Source of the DNA: Nilaparvata lugens
Taxonomy: Eukaryota; Arthropoda; Insecta; Hemiptera; Delphacidae
DNA length: 64,000 nt
Assembly: GCF_014356525.2 (NCBI RefSeq)
Contig: NC_052509.1
Span: 36,452,001-36,516,000, forward strand
Direction of reading: 5' to 3'
Under the pieces are notes generated by a model. The model made no database searches. It saw only the letters and a list, made by a program, of their open reading frames with translations, and had not been told where the DNA came from. Below are positions 38,655 through 49,196 of the stretch, one piece after another. Numbering within the stretch: position 1 is the stretch's first letter; each line of letters opens with the position of its first letter. The position numbers and the translations under genes are program-made.

Positions 38655-38760
38655 TTTAGAGCATTCATGTGACTCCATTCTAAAAATGACATGTATGCCA
38701 CTTGAGCACCGCTCAGAATTTGTGGCTTCACACAACAAAAATATAATAATAATAATCTTA

Positions 38761-39283
38761 GCCTTTCTAGTCATTATCGTATCAATAATCTCAGCCTTTC
38801 TAGTCGTTATCGTCTTATCTACATTGTCGACTGATAGCACTATTGGTGACAAATATTTTTGTTTTCCTAACTGAGACCTAACAATCCATTTCAATGAATG
38901 AAATTTTTATTGATACCAAAATGTACCTTCAGAATGTTTATTGAGTGAATTTTTCTCTCAGAGATTGAAGAATCTCCTCCTGGTGGTTCGTAACCAACCT
39001 GAAGCTCTGTATGCTATAATCTGTATATCCTAAAAACTGTGTGTTCCTTACCAGTCACAAGCTAGAAGATTATGTGGGCATCATCCTCAGAAAATCATGA
39101 GCATAATATTCGTCCTGAACGTTTTGGCACAGCGTTGGTATGCATGTATATCGCCTATACCAATACAGTACACACCTTCATTTGGCGCGGTACCACTCCG
39201 ATTATCAACGAGAAGTCTCAGTACCAACAAGTTACTAGAGTAGGAGGAGAAGGAGTAGTAGGAGACGGAGAAGAATAATTGTG
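38761..39283. other. Intergenic stretch next to element A
   Basis: Contains a short direct duplication (TCAGCCTTTCTAGTC(A/G)TTATCGT, near 38758-38812) just beyond the ATA repeat. This may be the end of element A or its target. No gene is seen. Confidence 0.4.
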
Positions 39284-39286
39284 AGG

Positions 39287-39380
39287 AGTAAACAACAACA
39301 TAAGGCGCCCAAGGGGCTAAGCCCCCGCAGTCTTGCGACCAACCGAGAAATAGGAAAAAAACGAAGTAAACAACAACGTA
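39287..39380. mobile_element. Short insertion flanked by 16-bp direct repeats
   Basis: AGTAAACAACAACATA (39287-39302) recurs as AGTAAACAACAACGTA (39365-39380), flanking 62 bp with GGGGCTAAGCCCCC and CTTGCGACC. The arrangement resembles a target duplication around a very short retroposed sequence. A local tandem duplication is the alternative. Confidence 0.4.
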
Positions 39381-39383
39381 TAC

Positions 39384-39420
39384 GGGGCCTAGGATTGTAC
39401 CTTGGGGTACGCCACCGGCA
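39384..39420 (-). pseudogene. Tiny reverse transcriptase remnant
   Basis: The minus strand reads GGVPQGTILGPV, the RT block that precedes the catalytic YADD motif in non-LTR elements. Flanking sequence on either side does not continue as RT, and the downstream side is interrupted by the 39287-39380 insertion. Ten exact consensus residues are unlikely by chance, so I read this as a remnant. Confidence 0.45.
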
Positions 39421-39842
39421 TTCAAGGATTACCGGTGCCTGTCTCGTCAAAACCCATTGCTTTCCTCTCACTCATACCCGTTGTGCTCTCGCTCTGCCCT
39501 TCTTTCTTAATTTGCATCATTCTCTGCCCATTACAAGCCTCTCGCATCACATTATGCAGATAGGGTCGAGCGCACTCTCTTAATATTATACCTATATATT
39601 CTTAAATACATTCTCCGCCTTATAATCACGTCGCGAACAAACAGTATTAGTGAATACAGTATTACCATTTGCATATAGCTCATCATTGAATACAATATTG
39701 TATAATCCTATAGATATAGATTATTAGTGAATTCAGAATCATAATAGAATATGGATATTGTTCGGCATCCTACGTTATTTTCATCTTGGATATACTTTTA
39801 TTCCATAGATATAGTTTCTATACAGTTTCATCGCGAATATAG

Positions 39843-39859
39843 TGTTATTATATCGATAT

Positions 39860-39915
<56 letters not shown>
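39843..39915. repeat. (TA)n microsatellite
   Basis: About 60 bp of alternating TA are preceded by ATCGATATATCGATATA. Directly visible. Confidence 0.9.
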
Positions 39916-39917
<2 letters not shown>

Positions 39918-40594
39918 GGTAAAGAACTAGTACTTTCAACGTGTATAAAGTATACAGGTATAGATTTCTTTAAAACTCATCGTTAGCCATTAGTGTATCT
40001 TACCCTTTCGCTAAAATCTGGCGCACCAGCGTGCATAATCAATGCTGGTCCTCATCAATTAAAAGCGCGGTAGCTCAACACTTCACACAACATTCAAGAA
40101 GGTGCCAAGATTTGATTATCTGTCAGAAAGCTGCGTATCTGCCTTCTCTATTCACTTCTATTAAGATAATTCAGTTTCAAATCCCAGTCAGTGTTAAAAT
40201 AAAATTTCATTGGAGTGTTGAAAATGACTGTATATTCCTTGTTTAGGAATAATAAAATGCTATACTACGATTGATTGCTTGAAGGAATCTATCGATTTCT
40301 AGGCCTGAATATTATCAATATTCTAATGTTCCATTCAATCTTCATTGTAATTAATAAGTTTTCATAATATGTGAGATTTGTTGCATATTTAGCTCTTGAA
40401 TAAATAAATTTGAATTTGAATTTGTTGTTGGCTAAGACAAACACCATCCAGTGACGTCATGTTCAATCAATAAGCTCCACCTAGTGGATGATGAATAGTA
40501 GTAGTACCCCGTACTAATAATTACTGAAATCACGTAGCTGTATGCAGATCTCCATTTTTTATCAGCTCGATTCTCGATATTGATTTAAATAAGG
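39916..40594. other. Intergenic stretch, nothing recognised
   Basis: Mostly unique AT-rich sequence with a GC-balanced patch at 40020-40140. It ends in a short AATAAATAAATTTGAATTTGAA tract near 40400 that resembles a retroposed tail. No gene is seen. Confidence 0.35.
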
Positions 40595-40624
40595 TGAGAT
40601 GAAATTGGTAATGACATGATCTAA

Positions 40625-41251
40625 ATTTCATCTGCCAATTAACGGAATGACTTGAAATTTGGAACGTAAGGTCCTTATACTATAAGGATCCTACACGAAC
40701 TATTCCGATCAAATGCAATTCAAGATGGCGGCTTAAATGGTAAAAAATATGTCAAAAACAGAGTTTTTCGCGATTTTCTCAAATACGACTTCAACGATTT
40801 TGTTCAAATTGAAACCTAAAATAGTCATTGATAAGCTCTATCAACTACCACAAGTCCCATATCTGTAAAAATTTCAGGAGCTATGCAAAGTTTGATTTTA
40901 GATTTCCAATTATCAGGCTTCAGATTCAATTTGAACAAAAACTTTTAAGTGGAAAAGATTGAGCAGGGAAATCTCTACAATTAATGTATTGTAACATGTT
41001 CACCTAATATTGGTAGTAGGCTCGAAATTCGAGAAAATGTGATTATTCAAATGCAAACTTAATGAGAGAGCCAACTGTTAATTCCAATGTGCCTAGAATG
41101 TATTGTAGTACCTTGTTGATTCTATTAAATCATTGACTGGAAGAGATAGCAGAATTGATTTCGTCAGCTGATTGATTTTAAATGGCAATGGAAATTTCCT
41201 TAACGGAAGGATAGTTGTGTGAGTGCCCCTCACCAGATTTTTAAGATAATA
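40625..41251 (+). repeat. Family D repeat, copy 3
   Basis: It aligns with D copies at 19750 and 59375 through GGAATGACTTGAAATTTGGA, AAGGTCCTTATACTATAAGG, AAGATGGCGG, TTTCGCGATTTTCTC and GGAAAAGATTGAGCA. It ends GTTGTGTGAGTGCCCCTCACCAGATTTTT, the family's characteristic right end. It has no palindromic left head of its own. No coding capacity. Confidence 0.7.
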
Positions 41252-41527
41252 CAAAATGAAAAGTAGTCTCCTTTGAACGCCAATATTACCGTAAAAATCA
41301 ACTAGAAAACTTTTCATCATAAATCAGCTGTCGTGTCGACTATTAATTGCATGCAACTGATAACTCGAAGTAGCATAGACTAGTATTTTCTCCCGACTTT
41401 TCTCTGCTTTCTACTTGGTAAGCTTTTGTTGCATAGTTGCTTATAACTTACAACAAAGTATCGGGGGACCGAGCTTTGCTCTGAATTACAAAAGCATAAA
41501 AAATGTATTACGAAAGAGGAAATCATA

Positions 41528-41531
41528 ATAT

Positions 41532-41577
<46 letters not shown>
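41528..41577. repeat. (AT)n microsatellite
   Basis: A nearly pure AT dinucleotide run inside the family E-type element, directly visible. Confidence 0.9.
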
Positions 41578-41580
<3 letters not shown>

Positions 41581-41629
41581 GGATTGAGATTTATTCCCAG
41601 TGGAATAATTGAAAAATCTCTCTCACTAA

Positions 41630-41782
41630 GGCCCGGTTGCACAAAAGCCGGTTAAATTTTAAACCCAATTAATTTCACATGAACCAAATCAGAGAAGACC
41701 ATTAATTTCAAAAATATGGCTTTTCTGATTGGTTCTACTGGAATTAATCATGATTAAAATTTAACCGGCCTTTGTGCAACCG
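41630..41782. mobile_element. 153-bp hairpin MITE
   Basis: The ends GGCCCGGTTGCACAAAAGCC and its imperfect complement (GGCCTTTGTGCAACCG on the right) form terminal inverted repeats. They extend inward through GGTTAAATTTTAA and TTAAAATTTAACC. The interior also folds on itself (AATCAGAGAAG paired with CTTTTCTGATT). It sits within the family E-type element, so it inserted after that element. I recall very similar sequences as abundant short MITEs in hemipterans. Confidence 0.8.
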
Positions 41783-42103
41783 ACACTTATAAGTGCCTGA
41801 TTGAATGATTACAAAAGTTCAATATCTGAGTCATAATTTTGTCTCAGTCCCCCACACATGCACTCGCTCACTCACTTCCATCATCAACAGACGACGAAAT
41901 TATCAGCTGTTTTTCCAAGGGTGAATAATATTATCCTTTTCATGTCCTTCAGCGAGTTTTCCCAGGGATGAGACATAGTGCAATCGAATTTTTATATTAT
42001 AAACCTACTATGCTCTGAATTTCGTGAGAATAGTTTTCGAGATCCGGTGTCATACAAACATATAAACATCTAAACATAAATTGCTCCTCTAATAGTATAG
42101 GAT

Positions 42104-42789
42104 TATTAACATTGTCGATACAACAAGCCAAACTGCCATTAGTTGAACACACCGATATTTCGCTGGCACGACATAATTATTTACTCTGATGAACAGTATC
42201 AAAGGATGCTGTGGTTTATAACTGAGCGAGGTTTACTGTTCTCAGAACTACTAGTCATTGTTATGGATTGACATGCTCGTACAAATTGAATTAATCACTA
42301 TCATTATCATTATATTAGTCTATTGTTTAAGAACATTAGTAAAAGAGTTAGAGAGTATTCAGTGAAAAAATGTATAACTTCATATGTTATTTATTGTCAC
42401 TTCAAATAGCGCTCATCAGTAATATAAATGCATCGATAATATAAATGCATGAATGAGACGAATACCTGAAATGGGATGACTTGTGCGAGATGATATGGGA
42501 GGTTGATACATTTTATGTCAATGCTGTTACGTGTGAACTCCTCTGTTTGCTATCTTGTACCTGCTCCAGGGCATGAATGGAGTCCCCTATCATTTTCGAA
42601 AGATAGGAAATACAGAAGTTGATGCTAAGGATGAATGTGTGTATCTGCATAAAGCATTACCATTCCAATTCCAATGGAAGAAATTCTTTAGCTGTATAAT
42701 AGGAGTATCATCCTAGTAAAATACAAGTATTTTTCTCACTAATAATTATTGCTGACTCACTGTTATTTCATTTCAATGGTTGAGAACAT
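42104..42789. other. Intergenic stretch, nothing recognised
   Basis: No gene is seen. ATAAATGCATCGATAATATAAATGCAT forms a short duplication near 42425-42450. Confidence 0.4.
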
Positions 42790-43440
42790 TTGAAAACATA
42801 ATGTGAAACTCCGCACATTATTTTATTTTTGTGTGTATCAGAACATTGGCTGTGTCACGATTAATTTGATCTACTCTCCCCTTGATAATTTTCATTGTGC
42901 TGCTCACATCTACAGAACCAAACATATTAGAAGAGAGACTGCTATTTCTGTAGGTAATGACATTGAAATTCAGAGCTCTGGGAATAAGTGATTTCACCTT
43001 TAAATTCATATTTGAGGCTTTGACTCTAATCTTGTAGACAGATTTAAAATTATTGTAGTCTGTATGTATCATTCTCCGGGATTCAACCCATATTATTTCT
43101 TGAGAGTTCTTGAGAATCTCGTTAGCCACTTATCCATAAAGGAAGATTATATTGTAATAGCCTGGGGTGATCTCAATTTGATTTGAGTGAATTGAACTGT
43201 TATTGCCTGAACTCACAGCCGACCAGAGGTGATAGTAGGTGATATAGCTGTCTCCATAATGTTCTCGTTGAATGTCATACTGAACGTGCAAAGTAGTGAA
43301 GGTCTTTCATTTACAAACCATGATGGTTTATTCGTAAGTTTAGTAAAACCAAAAATATCTGATTTGACTATGATTGGTGAGCCGGGATCTCGGATCACGA
43401 GAACTGCTGCAACAGTTTCGATTAAATTTGGATAATGCAG
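42790..43440 (+). pseudogene. Endonuclease fragment of a non-LTR retrotransposon
   Basis: Broken plus-strand frames read SEHWLCHD (about 42838-42862), then IVVCMYHSPGFNP and IVIAWGDLNLI (about 43050-43185), and later FTNHDGLFVSL (about 43310-43345). In order and spacing these match the EHWL, YR(S/A)P, GDFNI and SDHxxL landmarks of APE-like endonucleases. Several stops and frame changes separate them. No RT follows, so only the 5' part of the element remains. It is a different copy from element A, with a similar EHWL block. Confidence 0.65.
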
Positions 43441-43593
43441 TATGATAGTGGAGGTTATTTTTAAAACTTGAGAAGTGCTCGTTACGGAATCTTTGTGCAA
43501 AGAATGAGGGAATATAACAAAAAGAATATCAAATTCAGCTATATCCTGTCCTCCAGTTCTATTCTAAACCGAACCTATTTTTTTTTATTTCAG

Positions 43594-43661
43594 GTGAGCT
43601 GATGCAACTTATTCATGCAAAGATAATTTCTCAAAACGGAACAAATTCGAATGAGAAGCAC
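43594..43661 (+). other. Candidate coding exon of an unidentified host gene
   Basis: A strong acceptor (T-rich tract then ATTTCAG ending at 43593) and a consensus donor (GTGAGT at 43662) bound 68 bp. One frame is open throughout, in phase 2 with respect to the acceptor, and reads ELMQLIHAKIISQ followed by NGTNSNEKH. The other two frames stop at once. I do not recognise the protein. The LTR retrotransposon begins 100 bp downstream in antisense orientation, so it would lie in the next intron. An exon this short with one open frame can also arise by chance. Confidence 0.35.
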
Positions 43662-43757
43662 GTGAGTACAAAATATTACAAGTTTTAGATATCATGTCAG
43701 GTTTTGAAGTTAATTATCGAATTTCTCAATTCACGAGCAGAGATATTGTAGTGGTAC

Positions 43758-43761
43758 GTAC
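43758..43761. repeat. Target site duplication, left (GTAC)
   Basis: GTAC directly precedes the left LTR and recurs at 52561-52564 after the right LTR. A 4-bp duplication is usual for many Ty3/Gypsy-type and some Bel-Pao insertions. Intact duplications show this is the original insertion and not a recombinant. Confidence 0.85.
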
Positions 43762-46287
43762 TGTGGTGCTCTTCCTGGGGGAGTCACTCTCACCTCCAAG
43801 GATAGGGCAACACACGTAGGATGATGTAATGCTGTGTTTAAATGCCCCACGTTGGGCGCCAAATCATGTGGAGCGTGATTTGAAGGCTTCACACATGTAG
43901 GGTGAATCTTGCACTGAGTCAGTGGTGTAGTGGCTATAAATTTTGCAATGGCGTGTGAGGACGCTGAGTGAACACCAGACTGATTGACTCACTACAAGAC
44001 TCAATACAATTGTCGGAATCGCGGGAGGCCTAAACGCTCGCTCACCCTTGATTCTTCTAATGACAAATTGTATTGTGATGAAATTTTTATAAGTAGTGTA
44101 GCGATCGCTAAACACTGAATACGGATACCTTAAAATTATTACCTGTGAAGAATGAGCATACAAAATCATACAGGTCGAGCAAAAATCCCGATGTAGATAA
44201 TTTACGGGACTGCGTCTCTAATAAGTTCTGAAGGATTAAAATACGGTATTTGAACCAAATATCGTTCAGAATATACTTCGAGAACAGAGTCTTGTCGGGT
44301 TTTAAGCTCTATTGTAGGAATTTATATGATCTATGGCTGCCACTGCTGTACAATTGATGAGTTCGCTCCAAATTCGAGGTAGGTAACAGATAAAAGCTGA
44401 TATATGAGCAGGTAAGGACAAAGAATAAATATCTCGATCTGACCCCACTCGCTACATCCACTTAGACCTGTTCCAATATCCAGCTTGATTCAATTATTCC
44501 AATGATCGTATTCGATCGGTTCTTGATGATATAGAACGTATCAGACACAATAATTGACAGGCTTAAGAAATAATCGAACTCAGAAAGCGAATTAACAAAA
44601 CTGAAATATATTATAATAAAATATGTAATCATACAGTGCAGATTCAGAATTTGATTCACAGGTTGATAATAATTTAGCATTAATAGAATAGTTAAAAATT
44701 TTCTTGTGCTTGCATGATACCATGCGTGATTCAACAGAATTTTACAATTGATAAAATTTAACAGTTTGAAAAAATAGTGAAAAAATGAATTATAGAAATA
44801 TTTTTTAAAATGTTCGGGGTCGTGGTTCAGGCAGCGGAGGATAGTTAATCAACTACAAATTCTTATAAATTAAATGTGAATAAATTCTAGGCTCTTAAAT
44901 GCTAAAGCGCTTGTCGGCGTGGCCAATAACTTAACGAAGAAAAATTTATGTTTTTCTGCACTGAAATATTTTCGAAGCGTAGATTGGGGCCCCTTTTAAA
45001 ACTTATAACTCACGTGAAATTCCTTGGCGGTCGTGGTTTTCTTCTTTAGATCAAAAATCGTTTGATCGGCGGCAATCCAGGCTTTGGTTTCAGCACGTGG
45101 GGAATTTTAATTTAAATATCTCCTTCACCGAATTAATTAAGGGATAATTTACTTTAAGTTTTTAAATTTACCGATTGATGAGAACAGAAATTTACGAATA
45201 ACAAATAAATTGGCCTAAAATATCGGCTCACAAATAGAACATTTAAAATCGAACAAGAAATTTTACAAATAGGTCTTTGGTAACTATAAAAAGAGATCTA
45301 CACGGTAAGGATTTCAAAAGGGAAGTGCTGCTCTTTTCTCTAAGCTTTTAGGCTAGACCTTGCTTCTCGGAATCTCAATGTAATAATTTGCATAAAAATT
45401 TGCCATTGGTAGAACGCTTGTGACGTAAACATGACGTCAGTGGCAAGTAGTAGAATACAATTCCTTTAATTACAATAATAATTTAATTTATGTAATTCTT
45501 AAAACTGCTTAATCTTATAGACATAGTTCCTCTCATACAATGTACATGTGCTAGTGTAACTGATAAGGCAGGGTTGGTGTCTGATAATAGATTAACATGT
45601 GTTGCTTTCAAACGATCACCGTCTTGGTGCTATTTCTATGCACTGTGATTGGCTTAGACCTGCCATAGAGATTTAATTACCATGTGGTTCAGTTGAATTA
45701 AATTATTAATAAATTAATATTCTTGTACAATTTTTATTAGGTTTGAGATTATTATAATTAATTTCTGCCATTTTATCGATAATATAATTTCATGCTATGA
45801 CCTATTTAGTTACAATAAGACCTGACGTATAGTATAATTTCTTAAATAATAAATAATTTCAACAATAATACATACATTTTATTTTTTATTTTGAAATTCT
45901 TGATCCTTTATTGATAGTTTTATAATTTTTAGGAATGATATTTTACCTTGCATGAGAACGGTATGATATTTGACAATGCTTTGAATCAGTCAGCTGCGTT
46001 CGAACTGTTTTAAAAACATCTGATCGATAGTAAACAAGTGTAACCTCAAAATCGGTGAGCGATTCATAAATAATTTGTGCTTTATTCGCAAAATAATTAT
46101 AATTTTATTGAATAATTTTCCTAGAAAAATATTCAGTACAGAACGGTACTCTTATCTAATATACAGTTATTGATAAGTAAGCTTTATCGCTCGGTCGCTA
46201 ACTATTCCTTTAGCAAATTCTTTCATTTTAAAAGGTAATCACAATTTTTCTCTCTTTTCATGAGATCTATTTGAAAGATTCATCACA
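43762..46287 (-). repeat. 3' LTR (left copy, 2526 bp)
   Basis: It begins TGTGGTGCTC and ends GATTCATCACA on the plus strand; the terminal heptamers form an imperfect inverted repeat. By eye it differs from the right LTR by three substitutions (near 44249, 45555 and 45573) and lacks four single bases present there, which accounts exactly for the 4-bp length difference. That is about 0.1% substitution, implying insertion very recently on an evolutionary scale. Minus-strand frames of 101 and 90 codons occur identically in both LTRs and look incidental. Confidence 0.93.
43844..43861 (-). other. tRNA-Lys primer-binding site embedded in the 3' LTR
   Basis: On the minus strand it reads TGGCGCCCAACGTGGGGC, 18 nt complementary to the 3' end of an arthropod tRNA-Lys(CUU) including CCA. 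A primer site is normally outside the LTR. Its presence here, identical to 50113-50130, shows that it has been copied by reverse transcription as part of U5. Confidence 0.8.
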
Positions 46288-46312
46288 CAAAAGCCCCCAG
46301 GATATTTTAAAT
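46288..46312 (-). other. Probable polypurine tract region
   Basis: On the minus strand the sequence immediately upstream of the 3' LTR is CCTGGGGGCTTTTG. The short G-rich run is where a plus-strand primer is expected, though it is shorter and less pure than most polypurine tracts. Confidence 0.4.
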
Positions 46313-47723
46313 AGGTAATTGGGAGACGAGTCGAAACAATGACTATTTGAAAAATCCGATATTGTGATGAATACACTATTTCCTCTCCTTACTTCTACGA
46401 AAACTCAACACTTAACACTAAAAACAATATATCGTGCACTTTTGGCTACGAGAAAATAAATAATTGATTGTTCCTTTCATTGGATACAATCGAAATACAA
46501 TAATTAATGAGGTCTCTTTGGATCCTTCATTAAAACAACTCCACAACTTCCATTCACGGGTGGCTTATGAGCAGACCCATAACTATAACAAATATACAAG
46601 ATTTCACATATTACTTCTTAAGATTTGAACAGTATTTGCAACAAATATAGACTTTCATCATTTTTTCATAGTTATTACAGGTTTCGACTCTTTGGTTTGG
46701 CTTTTACATAAATTGGGTGAGAGTGTGATTTTACTTCGGTGACTTGACAATCGTCTACCGTTTGACTCGAGCAATTTCTTATTTGCGCTTAGTACGTTGC
46801 GTACAAACAGGATTACACTTGAGATGGCTTTCTTGATTTTTATCAATGTTGGTTACAAATATTAAGTCCTTAAGATTACATTTATCAATTTGAATTACAA
46901 TTCATGATCTTTTGATGCAACAGTAATAAATTTCACATTTAAAGGTAAGAATTTCATTTTCTTTGGAGTTTTTTAGAGATACATTCATATATGACATAGA
47001 ACATGCGCATTTCGTGCAAATTAACATAAATATATATTTTTGGTTGCGTTTTTGCTTATGATTTCACATTAAATAATATGTTACATTAATAATTGAATAA
47101 CGATATTGCTTGGATTCTATTAACATTGACTCTAGGATTTCGTACACATTGGTTGGTGGGACGAAGAAAATTATCGAACAGGCTTTGGTTCTGAATAGAT
47201 TTTTTCTATCGATTCTGAATTTCATGGTTAGATTTACACATTTTTTCAAATAAACTTTGTTTATTTTCTTTCCTCCTATTCACTACTAATTTCATGTTAT
47301 TTCTAATTTATAATTATTTTCCGTGGATAATACAATTTTTGTTTTTGTTTTCCAGTTGGGCGGATATAACTAGGCGATTGTTTCTGTGATGATTGTAGCA
47401 TGAGGCGGATGGCTTGAACAGGTTGGTAATTTTTAGAGTTGTTTTCAGTTTTGTTTTCTTGACTTAAAGTTGATTTCGGTTTCTTCATTTGAAGTGAATT
47501 AATAATATTTCATTATTAGCTGAGATGCGGCGAAGCTTAGGTTGTGTTGATTATTAGGCTGTAGTAGAAAGAGGCTAGTCTGCAAAGATATGATTCAATG
47601 GGTAGGCTGGGACTATGAGGAAGTTTGATAGTTGATGTATTCCACAAATGTAGTTTCCAGTTGATTGAAAAATTATTTCTTCCTTAAGCCCCCATCTAAA
47701 TTTGATTTCGGTATTCTCAAGGT
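46313..47723 (-). other. Retrotransposon interior without coding capacity
   Basis: This is the space between the Gag-like stop and the 3' LTR, where pol normally lies. The longest minus-strand frames are about 61-62 codons, rich in Lys and Asn, with no DSG protease, YxDD RT or zinc-finger/DDE integrase motif. It is not a decayed pol that I can recognise, so it was replaced or lost long before this insertion. Confidence 0.7.
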
Positions 47724-49196
47724 CTAATTCCAATTTGCGACTATCCGTTTTATTAAATTTGGCTTAAAACGAATGTGCCGGCGGTGTAAATCACTTCTTA
47801 CATACGTGTTTCCTCTTTGTCGGCCGGTAACATGCAGTTTAATCTTTTTAAACCTTACATGCCGGTGGTGTCTGTGTGTCTTTCCAAATGATATTTTCCT
47901 TTTTTGCATGCCGGTGTACAGTCTACTGGATTTTAACCGGACGTGACTGCGGTGTGAATAGATTCTTTTTGCCACTGTTTTTCTTTTCTGCATGGCGGGG
48001 AGAAATTTGATATTCAATTTTAGCCTTACATGACGGCGGTGGTTGTAGGTTCTTCTAGATATTCTTCTTCTTTCTTGAATTGTTTTTCTGCTTGTGTGTA
48101 GTCTTGACTTCATGCGGATTTTAATTGTTCTAATGTTGTTTTCTGATTGTTTTTGATGGATACTGATTTGATGTGTTGCAGGTGCTGTCCTCTGTGGATG
48201 GGAGATATGTGCGGTCGGCGGTCCGGGCTGCTCTTCAACTTGGTGGGCAATGTCCTTGGATTCCTGGTGTCCGGCGCGCGGTGGTACGGGCTGTCCCTCT
48301 ATGCCATGGATGACGTCCTCGGCCTGGCGGATGATGTCGACTGGTTCCTCTCGGCGTTCGGCGGGGTGCGGCGCGACTCCAGTCTTGACATTCTCGGTGG
48401 GTTGGTTTTCCATACATGTGTTATGTTCGCTTGCTCGTTTGACTTTAACCACCTTTATTGTATCCTTCTCCACATGTATATGTTTCTTAATGCTGACTTC
48501 GACGCTGATTTTTCCCATATGCATATCTTCAGATATCCTATCCAATCGGTTATTTGTTTCTAAAATTGATTTATCTAGACACTCAGCTAATTTTTTGATG
48601 GTTTTATCTGTGTCACGGAATGCTCCATCCATCCGCTGACTCAATTTCTCCAAACCCTGTTCATTTACCTTCTTTACTTCTTGGATTTCCTTATTTAGAT
48701 TGTTTATTGCTTCCTTCGTTTGTTTGTTGTCTTCCTTTATTTGTTCGCTTTTTTCATTTAGATTGTTTATTGCTTCATTTGTTTTCTTCGATGCTTCTTT
48801 TATTTGTTTGTTGTCTTCTTTTAATTCTTCCTTTGTTTGTTCATTCATCTTGGCTATTGCTTTCAGGAGGGCGTCCATATCCAGTGCGGGAGTGGGCGTA
48901 TGGCGAACGGTTATCTTCTGGTTTTTTATCCGAGCGACAGTACGAGAGATGGGGGTTCCTGTTTCTGGGGCGTCGTCGTCCGTATGCTCTCCCGATGTTT
49001 CGTCCTCCGGCTCTTGGGCTGCCGACGGATCTTCCACTAGGATGCAGCTCTCCTCCACCTGTGTCGAAGATAAATCATCCAGTACATTGGGATGGAAATC
49101 GGCGGATGCGGTGGCGGATGCGGATGGCGGCGAACAATCGGGTGAGAGGTCCTCGGTATCCGACAGACTTGGATTGACCTGGTCGTTTCCTGCCAT
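47724..49196 (-). CDS. Gag-like protein of the non-autonomous LTR retrotransposon
   Basis: The protein is 490 aa. The first ATG in the open frame is at 49194-49196 (MAGNDQ), with A at -3 and G at +4; the 30 upstream codons contain no ATG. Residues 1-95 are acidic and Ser/Pro-rich. Residues about 108-225 form a predicted coiled coil, with KEDNKQ repeated 28 residues apart (126 and 154). A Pro-rich linker follows. The C-terminus is very basic, with four HRRHVRLK-type boxes at about 384, 413, 441 and 469, a 28-29-residue period. There is no CCHC zinc knuckle. By position and layout it should form particles and bind RNA; the repeats may replace zinc knuckles. That function is inferred. The frame is intact. 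Confidence 0.8.
   Translation of the reverse strand: MAGNDQVNPSLSDTEDLSPDCSPPSASATASADFHPNVLDDLSSTQVEESCILVEDPSAAQEPEDETSGEHTDDDAPETGTPISRTVARIKNQKITVRHTPTPALDMDALLKAIAKMNEQTKEELKEDNKQIKEASKKTNEAINNLNEKSEQIKEDNKQTKEAINNLNKEIQEVKKVNEQGLEKLSQRMDGAFRDTDKTIKKLAECLDKSILETNNRLDRISEDMHMGKISVEVSIKKHIHVEKDTIKVVKVKRASEHNTCMENQPTENVKTGVAPHPAERREEPVDIIRQAEDVIHGIEGQPVPPRAGHQESKDIAHQVEEQPGPPTAHISHPQRTAPATHQISIHQKQSENNIRTIKIRMKSRLHTSRKTIQERRRISRRTYNHRRHVRLKLNIKFLPAMQKRKTVAKRIYSHRSHVRLKSSRLYTGMQKRKISFGKTHRHHRHVRFKKIKLHVTGRQRGNTYVRSDLHRRHIRFKPNLIKRIVANWN

Larger units (their letters stand above)
35734..38760 (+). mobile_element. Non-LTR retrotransposon A (Jockey/CR1/L2-like), inactive
   Basis: It encodes, in order, an apurinic-like endonuclease and a reverse transcriptase, the layout of the second ORF of Jockey/CR1/L2-type elements. 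The coding sequence is broken by several stops and frame changes, so the element is dead. The open region begins after a stop at 35731-35733. No first ORF (Gag-like) was recognised upstream, so it is probably 5' truncated. The 3' end lies shortly after the stop at 38654, near an ATA-repeat at about 38742-38756. Clade assignment is by motif only. Confidence 0.8.
41459..42103 (+). mobile_element. Full-length family E-type element with nested repeats
   Basis: It begins ATCGGGGGACCGAGCTTTGC and ends AATTGCTCCTCTAATAGTATAGGAT, the same end types as 29399-30083. Only the two ends are shared: the middle is replaced by an (AT)n run at 41528-41577 and a hairpin MITE at 41630-41782. The 3' half from about 41850 aligns with 29810-30083. 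No protein is encoded. Confidence 0.65.

Noticed and set aside
43864..44734. 101- and 90-codon minus-strand frames in each LTR (also at 50133-51004)
   Set aside because: They are identical in both LTRs because the LTRs are identical. They cross the presumed promoter and U5 and show no motif, so I treat them as incidental.
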